Source: CAZYQW01 sp964649825
GTDB taxonomy: Bacteria; Planctomycetota; B15-G4; JADJEK01
Assembly: GCA_964649825.1 (NCBI GenBank)
Contig: CAZYQW010000145.1
Location: 1-11,216 of the forward strand
Length of the DNA stretch: 11,216 nucleotides
Direction of reading: 5' to 3'
Positions 1-6,898 of this stretch are shown here, piece by piece. The notes under the pieces were generated by a model. The model did not search any database. It was given only the letters and a program-made list of their open reading frames with translations, and had not been told where the DNA came from. A program made the position numbers and the translations under genes. The stretch's first letter is position 1, and each line of letters begins with the position of its first letter.

Positions 1-564
1 GGATTATCCGGAGGTCATCGTCGTCGCTGGCAAGGCGCGACGACGACCGCGTATTCGAGATACGTCGAGGAGGAGCAACGCAGCAAGCGATGACGAGGGC
101 CCCGGAGAAACGTCAACAACTCTGAATCACACCACTAGATCGAGGCGCAGGACCGCAGGCGTACTGCCTGTACGTCGAGGATCCTGCAACGAAGAGATCG
201 GTCGCGAGGGACCGCCGCAGCCGGAATGACTTTCACCACGGGCGGCTAGCGTCAACTGGATCGACATCTCCAGTGGAACCCTCACTCACTCGAACGACGG
301 ACGCAGCGATCGCAACGACGCGCGGCGAACTCGTCGCGGCCGAAGACCACCCCTCGACGCGACGAGCACCTTCTTCAAGGGGAGCTCACCTCCGACCCGG
401 CCCCGAGCCTCGCGACCGCGCTGGCGCAGCCCACGGTGGAGCTGCAGCTGCACGAGCGCCGTGCGCCACGTCCGCCGCGTCGACGCCGCCGCGGACTCGA
501 GACGGGGGAACCGTCGCGTCGCCTCGTCGACCATTCCGGGCATCGCCGCCGATCGCCGGGTCGT
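1..564. other. No supportable gene; degraded intergenic DNA
   Basis: No open frame here has a recognisable product. Frame 1 is open from the window edge to a TGA at 91-93 and would end in a peptide containing SRYVEEEQRSKR; this could be the tail of a gene beginning outside, but nothing identifies it. Frame 2 stays open to about 229 without family resemblance. Two local similarities are visible: TACGTCGAGGA followed by GCAACG at about 61-80 and again at about 171-190, each going on to a GAGGG. A short hairpin (ACTGGA 255-260, TCCAGT 269-274) follows. The longer frames between 273 and 643 on both strands are rich in Arg, Pro and Ala, as expected of non-coding high-GC DNA. Confidence 0.5.
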
Positions 565-592
565 TTCACGATCGTGCGGTTCCCGTTAGACT
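565..592 (+). promoter_or_regulatory. Candidate sigma70-type promoter of the ABC exporter operon
   Basis: TTCACG at 565-570 (four of six matches to TTGACA) lies 16 bases before TAGACT at 587-592 (four of six to TATAAT, including the key TA and final T). Transcription would begin near 599, giving a leader of about 45 bases before the GTG at 644. The same TAGACT hexamer precedes two other plus-strand starts in the window, which supports its use as a -10 element in this organism. Confidence 0.45.
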
Positions 593-643
593 CCGACTCC
601 TCACGCCTCATCCGCCGACGCCACGCCGTCCAAGGACCTTCTC

Positions 644-2383
644 GTGCTCGAGGACTTTCGCCGCATCACGACCTACGTCCCGAGATACCGCGGCCAGATC
701 CTCCTCGGCATGTTGGCGATCCCGGTCTCGCGCGGCTTCGATCTGTTGATCCCCTGGGTGATCGGACGCGGCGTCGACGAGCTCTCTCGCGGCGAGACCT
801 CCCTCTCGTTGCGCGGGTACTTCCTCCTCTTATGCGGGCTCGCAGCGTCGAAGGGCGTCGCCAAGTTCGCGATGCGCTGGTTCATCGTCGGGGCGTCGCG
901 CCGATTCGAGCAGGACTTTCGCGACGACCTCTACCGCCACGTGCTGACGCTGCCGCCGTCCTGGTTCCAGACGATGCGGACCGGCGACTTGATGGCGCGG
1001 CTTGCGTGGGACGTCGAAGCGGTGCGCATGCTCGCCGGCCCGGGCCTGATGTACCTGACCGAGACGGTGTTCATGATCCCGGCCGTGGCGATCCTCGCGT
1101 TCTACGACGGCACGCTGGCGCTGCTGCTGCTCATCCCGCTCGCGCTGATCGCGTGGACGATGAAGCACTACGCCGAGCCGATCCACGCCGAGTCGATGAA
1201 AGCGCAGGAGCGGCTCGCCGACCTGTCGAACGCGGCGCAGGAGAACTTCGCCGGCGTGCGCGTCGTGCGATCGTTCGCGGCCGAGCCGCGCCAGATCGAG
1301 CGGTTCGACGCGGCCTCGCTCGACTACTGCGAGCAGAGCATCCGCGTGGCCCGCATCCGCGGCATGAACTGGACGCTCATGGTCTCGGCCAAGGACCTCG
1401 GGATGCTCCTGCTGCTCGCGGTCGGCTGCTTCCGGCTGATGTCGGGCGCGATCACGATCGGACAGTTCTGGCTGTTCGTGATGTACCTCGGCCTCCTGTT
1501 CTGGCCGATGGTCGCGCTCGGCTGGATGATCGGCATGTATCAACGCGGGCGCGCTTCGATGCAGCGCCTGAACGCGATCTTCGATACGCCGCCGGCCGTC
1601 GAGGATCCGCCCGGCGCGTACCGTCCCGCCACCGTCCGCGGCGACGTGGAGCTGAGGAACCTGCGCTTCTCGTACGACGGCGAGCACCCGGTCTTGAACG
1701 GCGTCGACCTGAAGGTGCCGGCCGGCCGGGTGGTCGGGATCACGGGGCCGACCGGCTCCGGCAAGTCGACCATCGCCCAGGCGATCCCGCGCCTCGTCGC
1801 GGTGGATGCTGGACAGGTGTTCGTCGACGGCGTCGACGTGAAGAAGTGGGACGTCCGAACGCTCCGGCGCGCGATCGGCTACGTGCCGCAGGAGGCGTTC
1901 CTCTTCGCGGACACGCTGAAGCACAACCTCGCGCTCGGCCAGGACGAGGAGAACGAAGAGGTGATCCGCCGCTCGATCCGCGCCGCGCACGTGTCGGACG
2001 AGCTCCTCTCGATCGCGGGTGGACTCGACGCGGTCGTCGGTGAGCGCGGCGTCACTCTGTCGGGCGGCCAGCGCCAGCGGACCACGATCGCGCGGGCGCT
2101 CGCGGCCGAGCCGCGCATCCTCATCTTCGACGACTGTCTCTCCGCCGTCGACGCCGACACCGAGGCCGCGATCCTCGAGGACTTGACGGCCGCGCTCCGC
2201 GGCCGCACCGCGATCCTGATCTCGCACCGCGTTGCCGCGCTCCGCCTCGCCGACCACGTGTTGTTCATCGATGACGGCCGCGTCGTCGAAGAAGGCCGGC
2301 CCGACGATCTGCTGCGACGGAAGGGGCGCTACTGGCGCCTCCACCGGCGCCAGCAGGCGGAAGCCGAGATCGAGGCGCTCTGA
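644..2383 (+). CDS. ABC exporter half-transporter, degenerate-Walker B subunit
   Basis: This 579-residue protein is an inner-membrane ABC exporter half, with a six-helix membrane domain (about 1-310) fused to an ATPase domain (about 335-579). Visible motifs are Walker A GPTGSGKS (368-375), Q-loop Gln416, X-loop VGERG (465-469), signature LSGGQ (472-476), Walker B ILIFDD (492-497), D-loop SAVD and H-loop His528. The residue after the Walker B Asp is Asp497 where an active ATPase has Glu, so its own ATP site is probably slow or inactive. This is the pattern of the TM287/BmrC-like half of heterodimeric exporters. The GTG start at 644 is chosen because AAGGA (632-636) sits seven bases upstream. 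Its TGA overlaps the next gene's ATG by one base (TGATG), so translation is probably coupled. The substrate cannot be read from sequence; drugs or lipids are typical for the family. Confidence 0.93.
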   Translation: MLEDFRRITTYVPRYRGQILLGMLAIPVSRGFDLLIPWVIGRGVDELSRGETSLSLRGYFLLLCGLAASKGVAKFAMRWFIVGASRRFEQDFRDDLYRHVLTLPPSWFQTMRTGDLMARLAWDVEAVRMLAGPGLMYLTETVFMIPAVAILAFYDGTLALLLLIPLALIAWTMKHYAEPIHAESMKAQERLADLSNAAQENFAGVRVVRSFAAEPRQIERFDAASLDYCEQSIRVARIRGMNWTLMVSAKDLGMLLLLAVGCFRLMSGAITIGQFWLFVMYLGLLFWPMVALGWMIGMYQRGRASMQRLNAIFDTPPAVEDPPGAYRPATVRGDVELRNLRFSYDGEHPVLNGVDLKVPAGRVVGITGPTGSGKSTIAQAIPRLVAVDAGQVFVDGVDVKKWDVRTLRRAIGYVPQEAFLFADTLKHNLALGQDEENEEVIRRSIRAAHVSDELLSIAGGLDAVVGERGVTLSGGQRQRTTIARALAAEPRILIFDDCLSAVDADTEAAILEDLTAALRGRTAILISHRVAALRLADHVLFIDDGRVVEEGRPDDLLRRKGRYWRLHRRQQAEAEIEAL

Positions 2384-4221
2384 TGTCGGTCGACGAGCAC
2401 CACGACTACGAGGCCGTCGGCCGCGCGTTCGACCGCACTCTGATCCGCCGCCTTCTCCCGTTCACGCGGCCGCACAAGAAGGCGTTCGTGATCGGCCTCG
2501 CGCTCCTGTTCGTGATCACCGCGTTGGAGCTCTCGGGACCGTGGATTCTGCGGCGCGCCCTCGACGGCCCGGTCGCGCGCGCCGACGCGAGCAACATGTC
2601 GGCGGAGGCGGGCCCGCTGCTCGGCTACGCGGGGTTGTTCCTCCTCGTCCTCGTGGTGACGCTCTACGTCCGGTACCAGCAGTTCCTCGTCCTGAACGAC
2701 GCGGGCCAGCGCGTGCTCCACCGGATCCGCCAGACCGTGTTCCGGACGCTTCAGCGCCTCCCGATCACGTACTTCGACCGGAACCCGACCGGACGCCTCG
2801 TGAGCCGCGTCACGACCGACGTCGAGACGCTGAACGAGCTGTTCACGTCCGGCGCGATCACGCTGCTCGGCGACACCGTGAAGATCGTCGCGTTGGTGGT
2901 CGCGCTCTTCATGATCGACGCGCGTCTCGCGGCGATCGCGACCCTCGCCGTACCGTGCCTCGCGCTCACGTCCGCGTTCTTCCGCATCCGCGCCCGCCGC
3001 GCCTATCGCGAAACGCGCACCGCGATCGCGCGCGTCACCGCGTACCTCGGCGAGACGATCGCCGGAATCCGCGTGCTCCAGGGGTTCGCGCGTGAGGACA
3101 AAGCGGCGGCGCGTTTCGCGGAGCGCAACCACGCGTTCTTTACCGCCAACGTGAAGACGATCCTCTACTTCGCCCTCTTCTTCCCCGTCGTCGACGGAAT
3201 CGCGGTCGCGATCCAGGGCGGGGTCTTCTGGCGCGGTGGCCTCGAGATCTTCGACGCCGAGCTCACCGTCGCCGAGTTCCTGCAGTTCTGGCTCTACCTG
3301 AACTACGTCTTCGAGCCGCTCCGCGAGCTCGCCGAGAAGTACAACGTGCTGCAGTCGGCGATGGCGTCGGCGGAACGCGTCTTCCAGGTGATCGACACCC
3401 CCCCCGAGTCCGACGACCCCACCGGCGCCGCCGACGCGACGCCGATCGCCGGAAAGATCACGTTCGAAGACGTGCACTTCGCGTACGTGAACGGGGAGCC
3501 GGTCCTCCGCGGCGTCTCGTTCCACGTCGAGCCGGGCGAGACGATCGCGTTGGTCGGCGCGACCGGCGGCGGGAAAACGACGATCACCGCGCTCCTGAAC
3601 CGCTTCTACGAGCCGACGTCGGGGAGCATCCGGGTCGACGACCTACCGATCGATCGGTATCGCCGCCGCTCTCTGCGCCAGCGGATCGCGTACGTGCCGC
3701 AAGACGTCTTCCTCTTCACCGGCACCATCCTCGACAACCTGCGCGCCGGCGACGCCGGCGTGACGGAGGAGCGGGCGAAGGCGGCGGCGAGCGCGATCGG
3801 CGCGGACCGGTTGATCCAACGCCTGAGCGGCGGCTACGGCCACGTCATCGCCGAGCGCGGCGCGAACCTGTCGGCCGGCGAGCGGCAGATCCTCTCGTTC
3901 GCGCGCGCCCTCGCGGTCGACCCGGCCGTGCTGATCCTCGACGAGGCGACGGCGAACGTCGATCCCGAGACCGAGGCCGAGATCCAAGCCGCGATCCGCA
4001 CCCTCCTGAAGGGACGCACATCGATCGTGGTGGCGCACCGGCTCTCGACGATCCGCGAGGCGGACCGCATCCTCGTCCTCCACAAGGGCACGGTGCGCGA
4101 GGAGGGTACGCACGAAGAGCTCCTCGCGCGCGGCGGCCTGTACCGAGCGTTGTATCGCCTCCAGTTCTCCGGCTCGGAGCAGCCCGGCCGCATCGTGGCC
4201 GACTCCGGCGGCGGAGCGTGA
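2383..4221 (+). CDS. ABC exporter half-transporter, catalytic-Glu subunit
   Basis: This 612-residue partner of the preceding gene has the same membrane-then-ATPase layout (membrane part about 25-330, nucleotide-binding domain about 355-600). Motifs are Walker A GATGGGKT (392-399), Q-loop Gln440, ERG (491-493), signature LSAGE (496-500), Walker B VLILDE (516-521) with catalytic Glu521, and H-loop His552. The signature is altered from LSGGQ to LSAGE, while Walker B is intact. The first gene shows the reverse. Paired together they make one consensus ATP site (this Walker A/B with the partner's LSGGQ) and one degenerate site, as in TM287/TM288 and BmrC/BmrD. The start codon overlaps the upstream stop and needs no separate promoter. 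A polar 27-residue N-terminal extension precedes the first helix. The C-terminal tail after about 595 is Gly-rich and probably disordered. Confidence 0.93.
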   Translation: MSVDEHHDYEAVGRAFDRTLIRRLLPFTRPHKKAFVIGLALLFVITALELSGPWILRRALDGPVARADASNMSAEAGPLLGYAGLFLLVLVVTLYVRYQQFLVLNDAGQRVLHRIRQTVFRTLQRLPITYFDRNPTGRLVSRVTTDVETLNELFTSGAITLLGDTVKIVALVVALFMIDARLAAIATLAVPCLALTSAFFRIRARRAYRETRTAIARVTAYLGETIAGIRVLQGFAREDKAAARFAERNHAFFTANVKTILYFALFFPVVDGIAVAIQGGVFWRGGLEIFDAELTVAEFLQFWLYLNYVFEPLRELAEKYNVLQSAMASAERVFQVIDTPPESDDPTGAADATPIAGKITFEDVHFAYVNGEPVLRGVSFHVEPGETIALVGATGGGKTTITALLNRFYEPTSGSIRVDDLPIDRYRRRSLRQRIAYVPQDVFLFTGTILDNLRAGDAGVTEERAKAAASAIGADRLIQRLSGGYGHVIAERGANLSAGERQILSFARALAVDPAVLILDEATANVDPETEAEIQAAIRTLLKGRTSIVVAHRLSTIREADRILVLHKGTVREEGTHEELLARGGLYRALYRLQFSGSEQPGRIVADSGGGA

Positions 4222-4347
4222 GCGGGTGAGCCCCTCAGCGAGCGCCAGCGAGCAAGGACCGTCTGAGCAAACGGCGCGCCCCCCCAATCGGTTCCCCCTC
4301 GTCGAAACGCACCGACCCCGTCACCCCCTCCATAAGAGCGCGCACCG

Positions 4348-4405
4348 CTACCACTCTTCTCCCCTCACCCCCAGAACACTCGCACCTCATCCCCTCGCCG
4401 AAGGC
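4348..4405 (+). repeat. Dispersed direct repeat, left copy
   Basis: This 58-base sequence recurs in the same orientation at 11016-11074. It begins CTACCACTCTTC, contains the exactly shared 17-mer CCCAGAACACTCGCACC and ends CTCGCCGAAGGC. The copies differ by a few substitutions and one single-base indel. It ends six bases before the truncated group II intron begins. No coding potential or obvious hairpin is seen. It could be an IS or island end, a recombination scar, or a genome-wide intergenic repeat family. The preceding 126 bases (4222-4347) contain no gene and no convincing terminator for the exporter operon. Confidence 0.8.
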
Positions 4406-4410
4406 GGAGC

Positions 4411-4755
4411 GTGTTGGAAGCGGCCGCGGAAGCCCTACGAGAAGGCGAAGTCGGAGCCGAACGCCTGCGGGAACTCCTCCATCCGGGGAACCACGCGCCC
4501 TGGCCCGCGGTGGTCCGCCAGCTCAGGTGGGTGCTCAGCGGCTGGAGGAACTACTTCAGCTACGGCACTACCTTCCTCGCCTACCGGGCGGTGGAACGAC
4601 ACCTCGCGCAACGCGTGCGCCACTCCCTGAGACGCCGCCACAAGGTGGCGTCTCGCGGGACAGAGCAGTTCTCGATCGACTGGATCGTCACCGAGCTCGG
4701 AGCCGGTTGGCTCCGCGGCCCGATGCGTACCCAGCCGACGCGAGCTTCCTCGTGA
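4411..4755 (+). pseudogene. Group II intron maturase, C-terminal fragment
   Basis: About 114 codons match the C-terminal maturase (X/GIIM) and following region of group II intron-encoded reverse transcriptases. The characteristic stretch includes HPGNHAPWPAVVRQL, SGWRNYFSYGT, AYRAVERHLAQRVRHSL and RRRHKVASRGTEQFS. The complete protein is usually over 400 residues, so the whole reverse transcriptase (including YADD) and start of the maturase domain are missing. No upstream frame supplies them. The stop at 4753-4755 is followed 12 bases later by intron domain V, the normal arrangement for an ORF in domain IV. The GTG at 4411 is only the first start-like codon after the breakpoint, not a genuine start. 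Without the reverse transcriptase it cannot mobilise the intron. Confidence 0.88.
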
Positions 4756-4922
<167 letters not shown>

Positions 4923-5224
4923 TCATCCGGCGCCGCGGGCCTCGGGCGCCCTGGCCGGCACGCGAGAGCCTCGCCGGACCCACCAATCCGCCTGCGTCTC
5001 CGCCCAACGACGGCCAGGACGCCCCGCTATCCACATCCCATCCGAAGCCGTTCTTCAACAAGGCTGCCGGAGAGGCGCGCGGCTCGCGCTCGTCTCGCGC
5101 GCGAGGTCGGCCTGACCGCCGTCGCGTCACGCGAGCTCCGCTGCCCGGCTCCTGGACCCGGATGGCTCGGTTCGGGACTCCCGATCGGGATCCTGTGCTG
5201 CACTCTGGCGTCGCCCTCGTGCGC
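4923..5224. other. Intergenic stretch without a supportable gene
   Basis: Frames through here on both strands are low-complexity Arg/Pro/Ala reading and match nothing I recognise. The notable element is a perfect 12-base palindrome, TCCCGATCGGGA, at 5179-5190, lying 34 bases upstream of the -10-like TAGACT of the next gene. It could be an operator, but palindromes of this base composition are also common by chance in such DNA. Confidence 0.4.
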
Positions 5225-5230
5225 TAGACT
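5225..5230 (+). promoter_or_regulatory. -10-like TAGACT upstream of the DUF1428 gene
   Basis: TAGACT is identical to the -10 candidate of the exporter operon. No good -35 element is found 15-18 bases upstream, so the promoter would be weak, activator-dependent or recognised by another sigma factor. It would give a leader of about 63 bases containing the palindrome at 5246-5272. Confidence 0.3.
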
Positions 5231-5236
5231 TGGCCG

Positions 5237-5276
5237 CTCTCGCGCCGGCGACACGCGCGTGACGTGTCGCCGAGAG
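5237..5276 (+). promoter_or_regulatory. Long inverted repeat in the DUF1428 leader
   Basis: CGGCGACACG (5246-5255) and CGTGTCGCCG (5263-5272) are perfect complements around a seven-base loop. Outside them CTCT (5237-5240) pairs with AGAG (5273-5276), with five bases bulged on the left. It lies between the candidate -10 and the ATG, ending 12 bases before the ribosome-binding site. It could be an operator for a dimeric repressor or an mRNA hairpin. There is no T-tract, so it is not a standard intrinsic terminator. Confidence 0.5.
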
Positions 5277-5300
5277 CTCCCGGTACCCAAGAGGCCTGAC

Positions 5301-5657
5301 ATGACCTACGTCGACGGATTCGTGATCCCCGGACCCAAGAAGAAGGTCGCCGAGTACAAGAAGATGGCGACCTGGGGCAAGAAGCTCTGGATGAAGCACG
5401 GTGCGCTGCAGTACTTCGAGTGCGTCGCCGACGATCTGAACGTCATGCCCGGCTGCGGGGACTTCAAGAAGATGGTGAAGCTGAAGCCGAGCGAGACGCT
5501 CTGGTTCTCGTTCATCGTCTACAAGAGCAAGACGCATCGGAACGCCGTGAACAAGAAGGTCATGAAGGAGATGGAGAAGCACGGGATGCCCGAGGTCATG
5601 CCCTTCGACGCGAAGCGCATGGCGCACGGTGGGTTCAAGACCGTGGTGCAGGGCTGA
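5301..5657 (+). CDS. DUF1428 (YbaA-like) small protein
   Basis: This complete 118-residue protein belongs to DUF1428, whose Escherichia coli member is YbaA. The family features are easy to see: the MTYVDGFVIPGPKKK start, the WMKHGALQYFECVADD core, the KLKPSETLWFSFIVYKSK strand and the final MPFDAKRMAHGGFKTVV. The family has a ferredoxin-like dimeric alpha+beta barrel fold and no firmly established reaction. The ATG at 5301 is preceded by AAGAGG (5289-5294) at a six-base gap. The protein is unusually Lys-rich for such GC-rich DNA. It stands alone, with an intron remnant upstream and a kinase remnant on the opposite strand downstream. It is the only clearly intact gene between the two repeat copies. 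It is probably cytoplasmic, as no signal peptide is seen. Confidence 0.93.
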   Translation: MTYVDGFVIPGPKKKVAEYKKMATWGKKLWMKHGALQYFECVADDLNVMPGCGDFKKMVKLKPSETLWFSFIVYKSKTHRNAVNKKVMKEMEKHGMPEVMPFDAKRMAHGGFKTVVQG

Positions 5658-5666
5658 GGCCGGGGG

Positions 5667-5685
5667 CGGAGGAGCGCTTCTTCCG
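5667..5685 (+). terminator. Possible weak terminator hairpin after the DUF1428 gene
   Basis: CGGAGGAG and CTTCTTCCG can pair into an eight-base stem with two G-U pairs and a tiny loop, beginning ten bases after the stop codon. No T-tract follows, so intrinsic termination is uncertain. Confidence 0.25.
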
Positions 5686-5739
5686 GCGACTCGGAACGCC
5701 CTGACCGCACCCGGGCCTCGTTCCGTCACCTCCGGCGCG

Positions 5740-5838
5740 CGTCTCTCCGGCGTCGAAGACCCGCGCGATGGCGGGGTGATCCATCAGCGCCAGCGCCTCG
5801 CTCGCCTCGCCGCCCTCGTCCCAAGACCCAGGCGGCAT
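5740..5838 (-). pseudogene. Ser/Thr protein kinase fragment (alpha-C region)
   Basis: Read on the minus strand, this stretch encodes ALALMDHPAIARVFDAGET. This is the helix-C to beta-4 segment of bacterial PknB-type Ser/Thr kinases, usually seen as QALALMDHPNIARVFDAG followed by a glycine-rich turn and PYFVMELV. Here the homology stops at once after GET: the hinge, catalytic loop (HRD) and DFG segment are missing downstream, and no VAVK motif or glycine-rich loop is found upstream. It is therefore a relic of only about 20-30 codons. It lies on the same strand as, and just beyond, the left CHAT gene, so a kinase gene may once have followed that gene. Identification rests on a short but distinctive motif. 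Confidence 0.6.
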
Positions 5839-5864
5839 CTTCTCAGGACGCGACGCGAGCGACA

Positions 5865-5882
5865 GCGCGCCGGGACGCGCGC
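5865..5882 (-). terminator. Possible terminator hairpin of the left CHAT gene
   Basis: GCGCGC (5865-5870) and GCGCGC (5877-5882) form a perfect six-base stem around a six-base loop, starting 28 bases past the CHAT stop on the minus strand. No T-tract follows in that direction. Confidence 0.3.
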
Positions 5883-5910
5883 CATCGAGACCCCGAGGGC
5901 GCGCGAGGAC

Positions 5911-6897
5911 TCAGGCCGGATCGCCGGTCAACACCCAGCCGGCCCAGTTCGCCGGCGGATCGCCGTCCGCGCGCAGCGCTCGATTCGCCTCCCCGAGCGC
6001 CTCGGACTTGTCCATCCCCTCGAGCCAGAGGTTCGAGTAGAAGGTCTCCATCAATCGGCTCGTGGCCGCGTCGTCGACCCGCCACAGCGACGTGATCGAG
6101 GCCCGCGCCCCAGCGGCGTAGAGCGCCCCTTGAAGGGACTGAATGCCCTGGCCCGCGCGGCGGATGCCAACGTTCGTCTCGCAAGCGGACAGCACGGCGA
6201 GTTCGCACTGCGATAGATCCAGAGAGCACAGCTCCTCCGCGGTCAATATCCCCGTCACCCGCCCGAGCGAATCACGTCCACGGTTGGCGCCCGCCATCGC
6301 GAGCCCGCACAACGTCATCGGGGCGAAGCCGGTCACGGGTCGCGCGGCCCCGCTGCGGCTCGTCCCACCCGAGGACGAGTCCGCGGTCGACTCGATGCTC
6401 TCCGGTGCGAACCAGCCGTGGGTCGCGAGGTGCACGTATCGTATTCCCGCCGCGGCCTCGAACAGCGCCGCCTTGGTCGTCTGCTCGCGCGTGAGGAGGA
6501 CCGGCTCGAGATCGAACGCCTCCTCGAAGATGTCGGACATCGATTCGGCTTCGCGTCGACTCTGGGGCAGCTCGCGGAACCCGTGCGACGCGAGCGAGTG
6601 CGCGCCCCGCGTTTCATTCGCGTCGCCCTCGCTCGACTCGTCGCCGGACCCGTCCGGCTCGGCGGCGATCGCAGGGGAGACCGCGACCACGTCGTCCGGC
6701 GCTTCCCCTGCGGCGTCGTAATCGACTCCACCGAGCGCCAGGAGCGAGGGATCCCCGGCGGGCTTCGCGGGCGCCACCATCCTCATCCACCGAGCGAACG
6801 AGACCTCGCTGACGATGCGAACGTGGTCACCGACCCGCTGATCTCCCGACGAGTCCATGGGGAGCGCCTCCAACGGAATCGAGAAGACGAAGTCGTC
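5911..6897 (-). pseudogene. CHAT (caspase-like) catalytic part of the left CHAT gene
   Basis: About 328 codons carry the C-terminal part of a CHAT domain, a caspase-like cysteine peptidase fold. It begins with the ADDFVFSIPLEALP segment and includes the catalytic His in YVHLATHGWF (codon 6418-6420), AGANRGRDSLGRV and ILTAEEL, and the catalytic Cys in LAVLSACETNVG (codon 6181-6183). It ends NWAGWVLTGDPA, as does its paralogue at 9140-10288. The catalytic residues are intact and the frame is clean, but it has no start of its own: it continues the upstream half (6899-8251) in a different frame. The two halves total 2341 bases, one too many or two too few for a single frame. Aligning with the paralogue (FLCPADLVHAAPIEALP) places the shift at about 6898. 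This may be true inactivation or a base-calling error. Confidence 0.85.
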
Positions 6898-6898
6898 G

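Noticed and set aside
436..2043. Plus-strand frame of 535 codons overlapping the first ABC gene
   Set aside because: It is out of frame with the ABC motifs, and its Arg/Pro-rich composition marks it as a shadow.
830..2344. Long minus-strand open frame (504 codons) opposite the first ABC gene
   Set aside because: It is the complement of a gene with complete ABC motifs; its His/Arg/Asp/Glu-rich reading is typical of the antisense frame in high-GC genes.
2329..3525. Long minus-strand open frame (398 codons) opposite the second ABC gene
   Set aside because: It is antisense to a well-supported exporter gene, highly charged and without any recognisable domain.
4222..4347. Terminator of the ABC operon (CCGT...ACGG and TGAG...CTCA stems)
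   Set aside because: Stems are only four bases, without a T-tract; this is not better than chance in this sequence.
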